Assembly (NCBI RefSeq): GCF_001425825.1
Contig: NZ_LMDM01000015.1
Coordinates: 62,001 to 126,000, forward strand
DNA length: 64,000 nucleotides
DNA from: Rhizobacter sp. Root1238
Lineage (GTDB): Bacteria > Pseudomonadota > Gammaproteobacteria > Burkholderiales > Burkholderiaceae_C
Reading direction: 5' to 3'
Shown here: piece by piece, positions 20,425 to 31,800 of the stretch
Numbering within the stretch: position 1 is the stretch's first letter
How the letters are laid out: each line of letters starts with the position of its first letter
The notes under the pieces: generated by a model
Database searches by the model: none
Told to the model about the DNA's origin: nothing
What the model saw: only the letters and a program-made list of their open reading frames with translations
Made by a program: the position numbers and the translations under genes

Positions 20425-20772
20425 AAAGGCGCGGGTGGGGAGGCTGTGGCGCGCCGTCAGGTGCGGTCTTCGCCCCTGGCGGGGCGAAGACTGCCCTGCG
20501 CTGACTGGCTTCATGGCCCGTCGCCGAAACTCCCTCCGCTCACTTCGTTCGCTGTGGTCAAACAGTCGGCGACAGTCAGTCCACGAAGCGCGCTGCGCGC
20601 GCGGGCCATGAATCCAGCCAGCTCCGGCGCCCCCTCCTTATTGGCGCGCCACAGCCTCCCCACCCGCGCCTTTCGCAGTCCACGAAGCGCGCTGCGCGCG
20701 CGGGCCATGAATCCAGCCAGCTCCGGCGCCCCCTCCTTATTGGCGCGCCACAGCCTCCCCACCCGCGCCTTT
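20425..20772 (+). repeat. Nested palindromic 3' element, copy 1 (downstream of acnB)
   Basis: This copy starts 28 bp after the acnB stop. In order it has an outer arm at 20425-20455 (31 bp, perfectly complementary to 20643-20673) and a hairpin at 20466-20491 (11-bp stem, loop TGGC). A middle arm at 20500-20519 pairs with 20603-20622 (18 of 20), and an 8-bp inner arm GTCGCCGA at 20520-20527 pairs with 20566-20573. The inner arms enclose a 38-nt core (20528-20565) starting AACTCCCTCCGCTCACTTCG. A conserved GC-rich linker with AGTCAGTCCACGAAGCGCGC follows the core. The 3' part is tandemly duplicated: 20577-20673 repeats at 20676-20772 (97 bp). I know no named family for it. Confidence 0.9.
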
Positions 20773-20789
20773 GCGAACAACGCTCGCTG

Positions 20790-20873
20790 TGTTGGGGGGA
20801 AAAGACTGAAGTGACCGACAAGCATGCAGGCGTCTGCGCGCTTGTCGGTCACTTCAGTCTTTTCCCCCCAACA
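20790..20873. repeat. 34-bp perfect inverted repeat between the acnB and sbcB elements
   Basis: The arms 20790-20823 and 20840-20873 are perfectly complementary over 34 bp, with a 16-nt loop that contains a further GCAG/CTGC stem. They include a G6/C6 run next to AAAAGACTGAAGTGACCGAC. There is no T-run after the right arm. It sits midway between two oppositely oriented nested elements and between convergent genes, so a bidirectional transcription barrier is one possible role. Confidence 0.85.
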
Positions 20874-20897
20874 AGAGCGGGTGGTGCTTAGCGGCGT

Positions 20898-21132
20898 GGC
20901 GGGTGAGGGGCTGGGCTTGGGGCGATTTCTGAGGCGACGGAGAAGATCGGCTTTGGGGATGGCGCGCGCCAGCGCGCTTCGTAGACTGACTCATCGGCAC
21001 TGTTTGACCACAACGAACGAAGTGAGTGGAGGGAGTTTGCCGATGCATCCCCAAAGCCGATCTTCGCAGTGGAGTCGGCCCGCCAGGGCCGACCGCCTCG
21101 GCATGAGCCCCAAGCCCAGCCCCTCACCCGCC
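20898..21132 (-). repeat. Nested palindromic 3' element, copy 2 (downstream of sbcB)
   Basis: This copy is oriented with sbcB and begins 22 bp after its stop. The outer arms 20898-20923 and 21107-21132 are perfectly complementary (26 bp). The middle arms 20942-20961 and 21046-21065 are perfect (20 bp), as are the inner 8-bp arms CATCGGCA/TGCCGATG (20992-20999, 21038-21045). The extra hairpin at 21074-21093 has loop GCCA, the complement of the copy-1 loop. The 38-nt core (21000-21037) differs from copy 1 at only two sites although all arm sequences differ. Confidence 0.9.
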
Positions 21133-21154
21133 GCGACGCGACGCGACGAAGAGA

Positions 21155-22603
21155 TCAGTCCCGATCCGGTGCAATCTCGGTGGCGTAGTCGACCAGCGCA
21201 CCAAGAATGTCCTGCGCCCGTTCATCCTCCGCCAGCGCTTCGGACTCCTGCAGCCCATCGATCCGGTCGAAGAACGCCTGCAGCGTCAGTGCCCCCCCTG
21301 CCCCGTCGTGCAGCTTGTGCACCCGGTGCTCCAGCCACTGCGCCTGCTCGGCCTCGCTGAGCGTCTGCGGGAAGTTGCGCGCCCGATAACGGAACAGGAT
21401 CTCCGCCAGCCGCGGGTCGGCGAATGCCGGCCGCTTGTCGGCCAGCTGCTGCGGCGACAGGCCGCGCAGCCGCTGCAGCGCCTTGCGGTCTTCATTGCCG
21501 ACGAAGCCGCCGTACAGGTCTTCGTCCACGTCCGGCTTCGTGCCCGGCGCCGGCCGCTCGAACACCGCCGGCCACATGCCGGCCAGCAAATGCCCCTGCT
21601 TCGCGGCAAGCTCCGCGTGCGCCATCGCCAGCGGCACGTCGACACCCCACTTCGCCGCCACCGCATCGCTCAGCGTCTTCAGATTGCCGATCACCATCGG
21701 CGACTTGTTGATGTGGATCGTCTTGATCGGCAGCCGCGCCACGCCCTCCGGCAGGTCATCCGCCTTGCTGAACATGCGCAGCCGGATCGTCTCGACGTCC
21801 AGCGTGAACAGCTCCGACGGATCGCTCGCCAGGTCCCACACGATCAATTCGTTCTTGTTGCTCGGGTGCGGCGCCAGCGGCCACACCAGCGCCATGCAGC
21901 CGCGCTCGACGCCGTACATGCCCGAGATGTGCAGGAACGGCCGGCCCACGCCCATCTCCTGGATCACCTCGTCCTTGCGGCGCAGCTTCAGTGCGAAATC
22001 CCACAGCCGCGGCTGGCGTGACTTGATCAGCTTCGCCAGCGCGATGGTCGCCCGCACGTCCGACAAGGCATCGTGCGCCGCTTCGTGCGCCAGCCCGTTC
22101 GCGGCCGTCAGATGCTCCAGCTTGAACGACGGCCGGCCGTCGTCATGCGTCGGCCAGGTGATGCCCTCCGGCCGCAACGCCCAGGTCAGCCGCACCACGT
22201 CGAGCAGATCCCAGCGCCCGCACTGGTTCTGCCACTCGCGCGCGTACGGGTCGATCAGGTTGCGCCAGAACAGGTGGCGCGTGACCTCGTCGTCGAAGCG
22301 GATCGTGTTGTAGCCGACACCGATGGTGCCCGGCTGCGCCAGCTGCGCCTCGATCGCGTCGGCGAACGCATGCTCGGGCACGCCGCGCTCCAGGCAGGTC
22401 TGCGGAAGGATGCCGGTCAGCAGGCACGACTCCGGGTCGGGCAGGTAGTCGGGCGCCGGCTGGCAATACACCATCAGCTCGCCACCGGGCAGCTCGTTCA
22501 GGTCGGCATCGGTGCGGATGCCGGCGAACTGCGCCGGCCGGTCATGGCGCGGCACGCGGCCGAAGGTTTCGTAGTCATGCCAGTAGAACGTGAAATCGGT
22601 CAT
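21155..22603 (-). CDS. sbcB: Exodeoxyribonuclease I
   Basis: ExoI degrades single-stranded DNA 3' to 5' and acts in recombination and mismatch repair. The N-terminus MTDFTFYWHDYETFGRVP contains the DEDD catalytic Asp10 and Glu12, and the later HDALSDVRATIALAKLIK supplies the ExoIII motif His/Asp. An SH3-like and helical C-terminal part follows. From the ATG at 22603 the protein is 482 aa (E. coli 475 aa). An in-frame start three codons upstream is less typical. It is convergent with acnB across about 760 bp of repeats and divergent from the giant octad gene. Confidence 0.93.
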   Translation of the reverse strand: MTDFTFYWHDYETFGRVPRHDRPAQFAGIRTDADLNELPGGELMVYCQPAPDYLPDPESCLLTGILPQTCLERGVPEHAFADAIEAQLAQPGTIGVGYNTIRFDDEVTRHLFWRNLIDPYAREWQNQCGRWDLLDVVRLTWALRPEGITWPTHDDGRPSFKLEHLTAANGLAHEAAHDALSDVRATIALAKLIKSRQPRLWDFALKLRRKDEVIQEMGVGRPFLHISGMYGVERGCMALVWPLAPHPSNKNELIVWDLASDPSELFTLDVETIRLRMFSKADDLPEGVARLPIKTIHINKSPMVIGNLKTLSDAVAAKWGVDVPLAMAHAELAAKQGHLLAGMWPAVFERPAPGTKPDVDEDLYGGFVGNEDRKALQRLRGLSPQQLADKRPAFADPRLAEILFRYRARNFPQTLSEAEQAQWLEHRVHKLHDGAGGALTLQAFFDRIDGLQESEALAEDERAQDILGALVDYATEIAPDRD

Positions 22604-22801
22604 GGCGCGCAATCTACCAGCACCGGCCGAAGCAGACCCAAACCAGACGGATTGCGCAAACAGCGCCGTATCCGCGCCTCATTTGCACCTTAAGGGCAAG
22701 ACACATGTATCCGATATTCCCGTTTGACTGGGTCCGGTTTGGATCAGGTGCACGCACCGCCGCCGACCCCGCAAACGAATTCCACACAAAGGACGCCCTT
22801 C

Positions 22802-25800
22802 ATGGCCAGCATCATTCAGTTCCTGACGACCGCTCAGATCGCCGGCTTGTCCACGAAGTCCATCGCCGGGCTGACGACCGAGGACTGGGCAGCGTTCAAC
22901 ACCGCGCAGTTCCAGGCACTGACGACGACGCAAGTCGCCGCGATCCCGTCGACCAACGTCTCCGCGATCGGCACCGCCGAACTCGCCGTGATGGAAACGC
23001 AGGACCTGCGGGCACTGACGTCGACCACGCTGCGCGCGCTGAACTCCGACCAGCTCGGCGCCTTCAGCTCCGACCAGTTCGCCGCGCTGACGACCGCCCA
23101 GGTCGCGTCGCTGACGACCATGCAGATCTCGCAGCTCGGCACCGACGACCTGAACGCGCTGACGACCAACCAGTTCGCCGCGCTGACCACCGCACAGGCC
23201 GCCGCGCTGACCTCGGACCAGATCCCGACGCTCGAATCGTCGGACCTGCGCTCGCTGAGCTCGGCCGCGATCCGCAACCTGTCGACCGCCCAGATCGATG
23301 CGCTGACCTCCGACCAGATGGGCCAGCTGACCACCTCGCAGGTGGCCGCGATGACGACCGCCCAGCTGGCCAACCTGGTCACCGACGACCTGAACGCGAT
23401 GAACACCGCGCAGTTCGCCGCGCTGTCCACCGCGCAAGTCGTCGCGCTGACGCCGACGCAGGTCGCCGGCCTGCAGTCCGATGACCTGCGCGCACTGAGC
23501 ACCGCCCAGTACGCCGCGATGACCACCGCCCAGGTCGCCGCGCTGACCACCGACCAGTTGCCCAACCTCGAATCGAGCGACCTGCGTGCCATCAGCACTG
23601 CCGCGCTGCGCCAGCTGAACTCCGACCAGCTCGGTTCGCTGACCAGCGACCAGTTCGCCGCACTCACCACCGGCCAGGTCGCGGCCCTGACGACGACCCA
23701 GCTGTCGACGCTCGGCACCGATGACCTGAACGCGCTGACAACCACGCAATTCGCCGCGCTGTCGACCGCCCAGGCCGCGTCGCTGACGACCGACCAGATT
23801 CCGACCCTCGAGACCAACGACCTGCGCGCGCTGAGCACCGCCGCGCTGAAGGGCTGGACCACCGCGCAGATCGATGCACTGACCTCCGACCAGATGGGCG
23901 CGCTGACGACCGCCCAGGTCGCCGGCCTGACCACCGCGCAACTGGCCAACCTGACCACCGACGACCTGAACGCGCTGAACACCGCGCAGTTCGCCGCACT
24001 GTCCACCGCGCAAGTCGTGGCCCTGACCCCGACGCAGATCGCCGGCCTGCAGACCGATGACCTGCGCGCACTGAGCACCGCCCAGTTCGCCGCGCTGACC
24101 ACCGCGCAAGTCGGCGCGCTGACCAGCGACCAGATTCCGCACCTCGAATCGGCCGACCTGCGTGCGATCAGCACCGCGGGCATCCGCGGCCTGAACAGCG
24201 ACCAGTTCGGCGCACTGACCTCGGACCAGGTCGCCTCGCTGACGACCGGCCAGGTCTCGGCGCTGACGACCGGCCAGCTGTCGTCGCTGACCTCCGATTC
24301 GCTGAACGCACTGAGCACCACGCAGTTCGGCGTGCTGTCGACGGCACAAGCCGCCGCGCTGACATCCGACCAGATCCCGCACCTGGAGTCGTCCGACCTG
24401 CGTGCGCTGAGCACCGCCGCGATCCGCAACTGGAGCACCGCGCAGATCGACGCGCTGACCTCCGACCAGATGGGCCAGCTGACGACCGCGCAGGTCGCCG
24501 GCCTGACGACCGCCCAGCTGAGCAACCTGGTCACCGACGACCTGAACGCACTGTCGACGAACCAGTTCGCCGCACTGTCCACCGCGCAAGTCGCCGCACT
24601 GACGCCGACGCAGATCGCCGGCCTGCAGTCCGATGACCTGCGTGCATTGAGCACCGCCCAGTTCGCTGCGCTGACGACCGCCCAGGTCGCCGCACTGACC
24701 ACCGACCAGCTGCCCAACCTCGAATCGAGCGACCTGCGTGCCATCAGCACCGCCGCGCTGCGCCAGCTGAACTCCGACCAGCTCGGCTCGCTGACCAGCG
24801 ACCAGATGGCCGCGCTGACCACCGGCCAGGTCGCCGCGCTGACGACGACCCAGCTGTCCACCCTCGGCACCGACGACCTGAACGCGCTGACGACCACGCA
24901 GTTCGCGACGCTGTCGACCGCGCAAGCCGCTTCGCTGACCACCGACCAGATCCCGACGCTCGAATCGGCCGACCTGCGCGCGCTGAGCACCGCCGCGCTG
25001 CGCAACTGGACCACCGCGCAGATCGACGCGCTGAGCTCCGACCAGATGGGCCAGCTGACGACCTCGCAGGTCGCCGCACTGACCACGTCCCAACTGGCCA
25101 ACCTGGGCACCGACGACCTGAACGCGATGAACACCGCGCAGTTCGTCGCGCTGTCGACCGCCCAGGTCGCCGCGCTGACCCCGACGCAGATCGCCGGCCT
25201 GCAATCCGATGACCTGCGCGCGCTGACCACCGGCCAGTACGCCGCACTGACCACCGCCCAGGTCGCCGCGCTGACCAGCGACCAGATGCCCAACATCGAG
25301 TCCTCGGACCTGCGTGCGATCAGCACCGCCGGCATCCGTGGCCTCAACAGCGACCAGTTCGCCGCGCTGACCTCCGACCAGATCGCGTCGCTGACGACCA
25401 CGCAGGTGGCCGCGCTGACGACCACGCAGATCGCGTCGCTGGCTTCGGACGACCTGAACGCACTGAGCACCGCGCAATTCACCGCGATGTCGAGCGCGCA
25501 GACCGCCGCGCTGACCACCGACCAGATCCCGCACCTGGAGTCGTCGGACCTGCGCACGCTGAGCACCGCTGCACTGCGCAGCTGGAGCACCGCGCAGATC
25601 GACGCGCTGACGTCCGACCAGATGGGCCAGCTGACGACCGCGCAAGTGGCCGGCCTGACGACCACCCAGCTGACGAACCTGACGACCGACGACCTGAACG
25701 CGATGAACACCGCGCAGTTCGCCGCGCTGTCCACCGCCCAGGTCGCGTCGCTGACCACCGCCCAGATCGCCGGCCTGCAGTCCGATGACCTGCGCGCACT

Positions 25801-28800
25801 GAGCACCGCGCAATACGCCGCGATGAACTCGGCCCAGGCCGGTGCGCTGACGACCGACCAGATCCCGAACCTCGAATCGGCCGACCTGCGCGCGCTCAGC
25901 ACCGCCGCGATCCGCGCGCTGAACACCGACCAGATCAATGCGCTGACCTCCGACCAGATGGCCCAGCTGACGACCGCCCAGGTCGCCGCGCTGACCTCGA
26001 CGCCGCAGGTCGACGGCCTGAACACCAACAACCTGAACGCGCTGACGACCGCGCAGTTCGCCGCGATGACGACCGCCCAGGCCGCCGCCATCACGACGAC
26101 GCAGATGTCGAACCTGGAGACGCAGGACCTGCGTGCGCTGAGCACCGCCGCGATCCGCGCGCTGAACAGCGACCAGCTGGCCGCGCTGAACTCCGACCAC
26201 ATGGGCGCGCTGAGCACGGCCCAGGTGGCCTCGCTGACGACGACCCAGGTCGCCAATCTGACGACCGAAGACCTGAATGCGCTGAACACCGCCGACTTCG
26301 CCGCGCTGTCGACCGCCCAGGTCGCCGCGCTGAAGGTGGCCCAGGTCGCCGGCCTCGAAACCGACGACCTGCGTGCGATGACGACGGCGCAGTTCGCCGC
26401 GCTGTCGACTGCCCAGGTCGGCGCGCTGACCAGCGACCAGATCCCGCACCTCGAATCGGCTGACCTGCGTGCGATCAGCACCGCCGGCATCCGCGGCCTG
26501 AACAGCGACCAGTTCGCTGCGCTGACCTCGGACCAGGTGGCATCGCTGACGACCGCGCAAGTCGCCGCGTTGACGACCACGCAGCTCGCCTCGCTGAGCT
26601 CCGACTCGCTGAACGCACTGAGCACCGCCCAGTTCGCGATCCTGTCGACGGCCCAGGCCGCCGCGCTGACGTCCGACCAGATCCCGCACCTGGAATCGTC
26701 CGACCTGCGTGCGCTGAGCACCGCCGCGATCCGCAACTGGAGCACCGCGCAGATCGACGCGCTGACCTCTGACCAGATGGGCCAGCTGACGACCGCCCAG
26801 GTCGCCGGCCTGACGACTGCCCAGCTGAGCAACCTGGTCACCGACGACCTGAACGCGCTGTCGACGAACCAGTTCGCCGCACTGTCCACCGCGCAAGTCG
26901 CCGCACTGACGCCGACGCAGATCGCCGGCCTGCAGTCCGATGACCTGCGCGCGCTGAGCACCGCCCAGTTCGCTGCGCTGACGACCGCCCAGGTCGCCGC
27001 GCTGACGACCGACCAGCTGCCCAACCTCGAATCGGCCGACCTGCGTGCGATCAGCACGACGGCACTGCGCCAGCTGAACTCCGACCAGCTCGGTTCGCTG
27101 ACCAGCGACCAGTTCGCCGCACTCACCACCGGCCAGGTCGCCGCACTGACGACGACCCAGCTGTCGACGCTCGGCACCGATGACCTGAACGCGCTGACGA
27201 CCAACCAGTTCGCCGTGCTGTCGACCGCGCAGGCCGCCGCGCTGACGACCGACCAGATCCCGCACCTGGAATCGGCCGACCTGCGTTCGCTGAGCACCGC
27301 CGCGCTGCGCAACTGGACCACCGCGCAGATCGACGCGCTGACCAGCGACCAGATGGGCCAGCTGACGACCGCCCAGGTCGCCGGCCTGACGACCGCCCAG
27401 CTGAGCAATCTGGTCACCGACGACCTGAACGCGATGAACACCGCGCAGTTCGTCGCGTTGAGCACCGCACAGGTCGCCGGCCTGACCGCGACGCAGATCG
27501 CCGGCCTGCAGTCCGATGACCTGCGTGCGCTGACGACGGCCCAGTACGCCGCGCTGAACACCGCGCAAGTGGCCGCGCTGACCACCGACCAGATTCCGAA
27601 CCTGGAATCGGCCGACCTGCGCGCCATCAGCACCGCCGCGCTGCGCCAGCTGAACTCCGACCAGCTCGGTGCGTTGACCAGCGACCAGTTCGCTGCGCTG
27701 ACGACCGCCCAGGTCGCCGCGCTGACGCCGGCGCAGCTGGCCGGCCTCGGCTCCGACGACCTGAACGCGCTGACGACCAACCAGTTCGCGATCCTGTCGA
27801 CCGCCCAGGCCGCCGCGCTGACGACCGACCAGATCCCGCACCTGGAATCGGCCGACCTGCGCGCGCTGAGCACCGCCGCGATCCGCAACTGGACCACGGC
27901 CCAGATCGACGCGCTGACCTCCGACCAGATGGGCCAGCTGACGACCACCCAGGTCGCCGGCCTGACGACCGCCCAGCTGAGCAACCTGGTCACCGACGAC
28001 CTGAACGCGATGAACACCGCGCAGTTCGCTGCGCTGTCGACCGCGCAAGTCGCGTCGCTCACGCCTACCCAGATCGCCGGGCTGCAATCCGATGACCTGC
28101 GTGCGCTGACCACCGCCCAGTACGCCGCGATGAACTCGGCCCAGGTCGGTGCACTGACGACCGACCAGATCCCGAACCTCGAATCGGCCGACCTGCGTGC
28201 CATCAGCACCACCGCGATCCGCGCGCTGAACAGCGACCAGCTGGCTGCCCTCGACTCGAGCCAGATCGGCGCGCTGACGACCGGCCAGGTCGCCGCGCTG
28301 ACGACCACGCAGCTGTCGACGCTGAACAGCGACGACCTGCGCGCACTGACGACGCAGCAGTACGCCGCGCTGTCGACCACGCAAGTCGCGTCGCTGACCA
28401 CCGACCAGATCCCGGTGCTCGAATCGACCGACCTGCGCACGCTGAGCACCGCCGCGCTGCGTTCGTGGAACACCGACCAGCTGAACGCGCTGACGTCCGA
28501 CCAGATGGGCCAGCTGACGACCGCGCAAGTGGCCGGCCTGACGACGACCCAGCTGAGCAACCTGACGACCGACGACCTGAACGCGCTGAACACCGCCGAC
28601 TTCGCCGCGCTGACGACCGCCCAGGTCGCTTCGCTGAAGGTCAGCCAGATCGCCGGTCTGGAGACCGATGACCTGCGCGCGATGACGACGGCGCACTACG
28701 CCGCGCTGTCGACCGCGCAAGTCGGTGCCCTCACCAGCGACCAGATCCCGCACCTGGAATCGGCTGACCTGCGTGCCATCAGCACCGCCGGCATCCGCGG

Positions 28801-31800
28801 CCTGAACAGCGACCAGTTCGCTGCGCTGACCTCGGACCAGGTGGCTTCGCTGACGACCGCGCAAGTCGCCGCGCTGACGACCACCCAGCTGTCGTCGCTG
28901 AGTTCCGACTCGCTGAACGCGCTGAGCACCGCCCAGTTCGCGATCCTGTCGACCGCGCAAGTCGCTTCGCTGACCACCGACCAGATTCCGACGCTGGAAT
29001 CGGCCGACCTGCGGGCCCTGAGCACCGCCGCGCTGCGTTCGTGGAACACCGACCAGTTGAACGCGCTGACGTCCGACCAGATGGGCCAGCTGACGACCGC
29101 CCAGGTGGCCGGCCTGACGACGACCCAGCTGTCGAACCTGACCAGCACCGACCTGAACGCACTGAACACCGCCGACTTCGCCGCGCTGTCGACCGCCCAG
29201 GTCGCTTCGCTGACGGTCGGCCAGGTGGCTGGCCTGGAGACCGACGACCTGCGTGCCATGACCACGGCGCAGTACGCCGCGCTCAGCACCGCGCAAGTCG
29301 GCGCGCTGACCAGTGACCAGATCCCGCACCTGGAGTCGGCTGACCTGCGTGCCATCAGCACCGCCGGCATCCGTGGCCTGAACAGCGACCAGTTCGCTGC
29401 GCTGACCTCGGATCAAGTGGCCTCGCTGACGACCGCGCAAGTGGCCGCGCTGACGACGACCCAGCTGTCGTCGCTGACCTCCGACTCGCTGAACGCGCTG
29501 AGCACCGCCCAGTTCGCGATCCTGTCGACCGCCCAGGCCGCGTCGCTGACCTCCGACCAGATCCCGCACCTGGAATCGTCGGACCTGCGCGCGCTGAGCA
29601 CCGCCGCGATCCGCAACTGGAGCACCGCGCAGGTCGATGCACTGACCAGCGACCAGATGGGCCAGCTGACGACCGCGCAAGTGGCCGCCCTGACCACGGC
29701 TCAACTGAGCAACCTGGTCACCGACGACCTGAACGCGCTGAACACGGCTGACTTCGCCGCGCTGTCGACCGCCCAGGTCGCTTCGCTGACGGCCACGCAG
29801 ATCGCCGGCCTGCAGTCGGACGACCTGCGGGCGATGACCACGGCGCACTTCGCCGCGCTGTCGACCACGCAAGTCGCCGCGCTGACGACCGACCAGCTGC
29901 CGAACCTCGAATCGGCCGACCTGCGTGCGATCAGCACCACCGCGCTGCGCCAGCTCGATTCCGCGCAGCTCGGTTCGCTGACCAGCGACCAGTTCGCCGC
30001 GCTGACGACCGCGCAAGTGGCCGCGCTGACGACGACCCAGCTGTCGCAACTCGGCACCGACGACCTGAACGCGCTGACGACGACGCAATTCGCGACGCTG
30101 TCGACTGCCCAGGCCGCCGCGCTGACCACCGACCAGATCCCGACGCTCGAATCGGCCGACCTGCGTGCGCTGAGCACCGCCGCGATCCGCAACTGGACCA
30201 CGGCGCAGATCGATGCACTGACCTCTGACCAGATGGGCCAGCTGACGACCGCGCAAGTGGCCGCCCTGACCACCTCGCAGCTGTCGAACCTGACCAGCAC
30301 CGACCTGAACGCGCTGAACACCGCCGACTTCGCCGCGCTGTCGACCGCCCAGGTCGCTTCGCTGACGGTCGGCCAGGTGGCTGGCCTGGAGACCGACGAC
30401 CTGCGGGCGATGACCACGGCGCACTACGCCGCGCTCAGCACCGCGCAAGTCGGCGCGCTGACCAGCGACCAGATCCCGCACCTGGAATCGGCCGACCTGC
30501 GCGCCATCAGCACCGCCGGCATCCGCGGCCTGAACAGCGACCAGTTCGCTGCGCTGACCTCGGACCAGGTCGCGTCGCTGACGACCGCGCAAGTGGGCGC
30601 ACTGACGACGACCCAGTTGTCGTCGCTGAGCTCCGACTCGCTGAACGCGCTGAGCACCGCCCAGTTCGCGATCCTGTCGACTGCGCAAGTCGCTTCGCTG
30701 ACCTCCGACCAGATCCCGCACCTGGAATCGTCGGACCTGCGTGCACTGAGCACCTCGGCCATCGCCAACATGAGCACCGCGCAGATCGACGCGCTGAGCT
30801 CCGACCAGATGGGCCAGTTGACGGTGGCCCAGGTCGCCGCGATGACCACGGCGCAACTGAGCAACCTGGTCACCGACGACCTGAACGCCTTCGGCACCGC
30901 GCAGTTCGCGGCGATGTCGACGGCCCAGGTGGCCTCGCTGACGGTCACCCAGATCGCCGGCCTCGCGTCGGACGACCTGCGTGCGCTGACGACGGCCCAG
31001 TACGCGGCACTGACCACGGCCCAGGCGCATGCGCTGACGACCGACCAGATGCCGAACCTGGAGTCGTCCGACCTGCGCGCGCTGAGCACCAACGCGATCC
31101 GTGCGCTCGACTCCGACCAGCTGGCGGCGCTGACGTCCGACCAGATGGCGGCACTGACCACCGGCCAGGTGGCGGCGCTGACGGCCAGCCAGGTCGGCAC
31201 GCTGACCACCGACGACCTGAACGCGCTGACCACCAGCCAGTTCGCGGTCTTCTCGACGGCGCAGGTGCAGACCTTGACGAGCGACCAGATGGCCGCCCTG
31301 CAGACCGACGACTTGCGTGCGCTGAGCACCGCGGCGCTGCGTTCGCTGAGCACCGCCCAGCTGGACGCGATGGGCTCCGACCAGTTCGCCGCGCTGACGA
31401 CGGCGCAGGTCGCTTCGCTGACCACCACGCAGATCTCCAGCCTGTCGAGTGACGACCTGAATGCGCTGACCGGCACGCAGTTCGCTGCGCTGACCACCGC
31501 GCAGTCGGCGTCGCTGACCGCGTCGCAGATTGGCACGATGGCAACCGACGACCTGCAAGCCCTGACGACGGCGCACTATGCGTCGCTGTCGGCGACCCAG
31601 GTGCTCGGCATCACCACCGACCAGATCTCGGTGATCGAGACGCAGGACCTGCGCGCGCTGACCTCGACCTCGCTGCGCGCCCTGACCGATGCGCAGCTGG
31701 GCGAACTGACAACCACCCAGCTGTCTTCGCTGGGCGGCCAGGTCAGCAACCTGACGACGTCGCAGATCTCGCACCTGGCGACCGACGACCTGAACGCGTT

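Noticed and set aside
20416-21360. Short frames within the acnB-sbcB intergenic repeats
   Set aside because: They encode only the translated palindromes and duplications; no homology or ribosome-binding sites.
22834-28593. Second long minus-strand frame (about 1919 codons) opposite the same gene
   Set aside because: Ser/Ala/Val-rich mirror of the repeat in another phase, with no start signal or domain.
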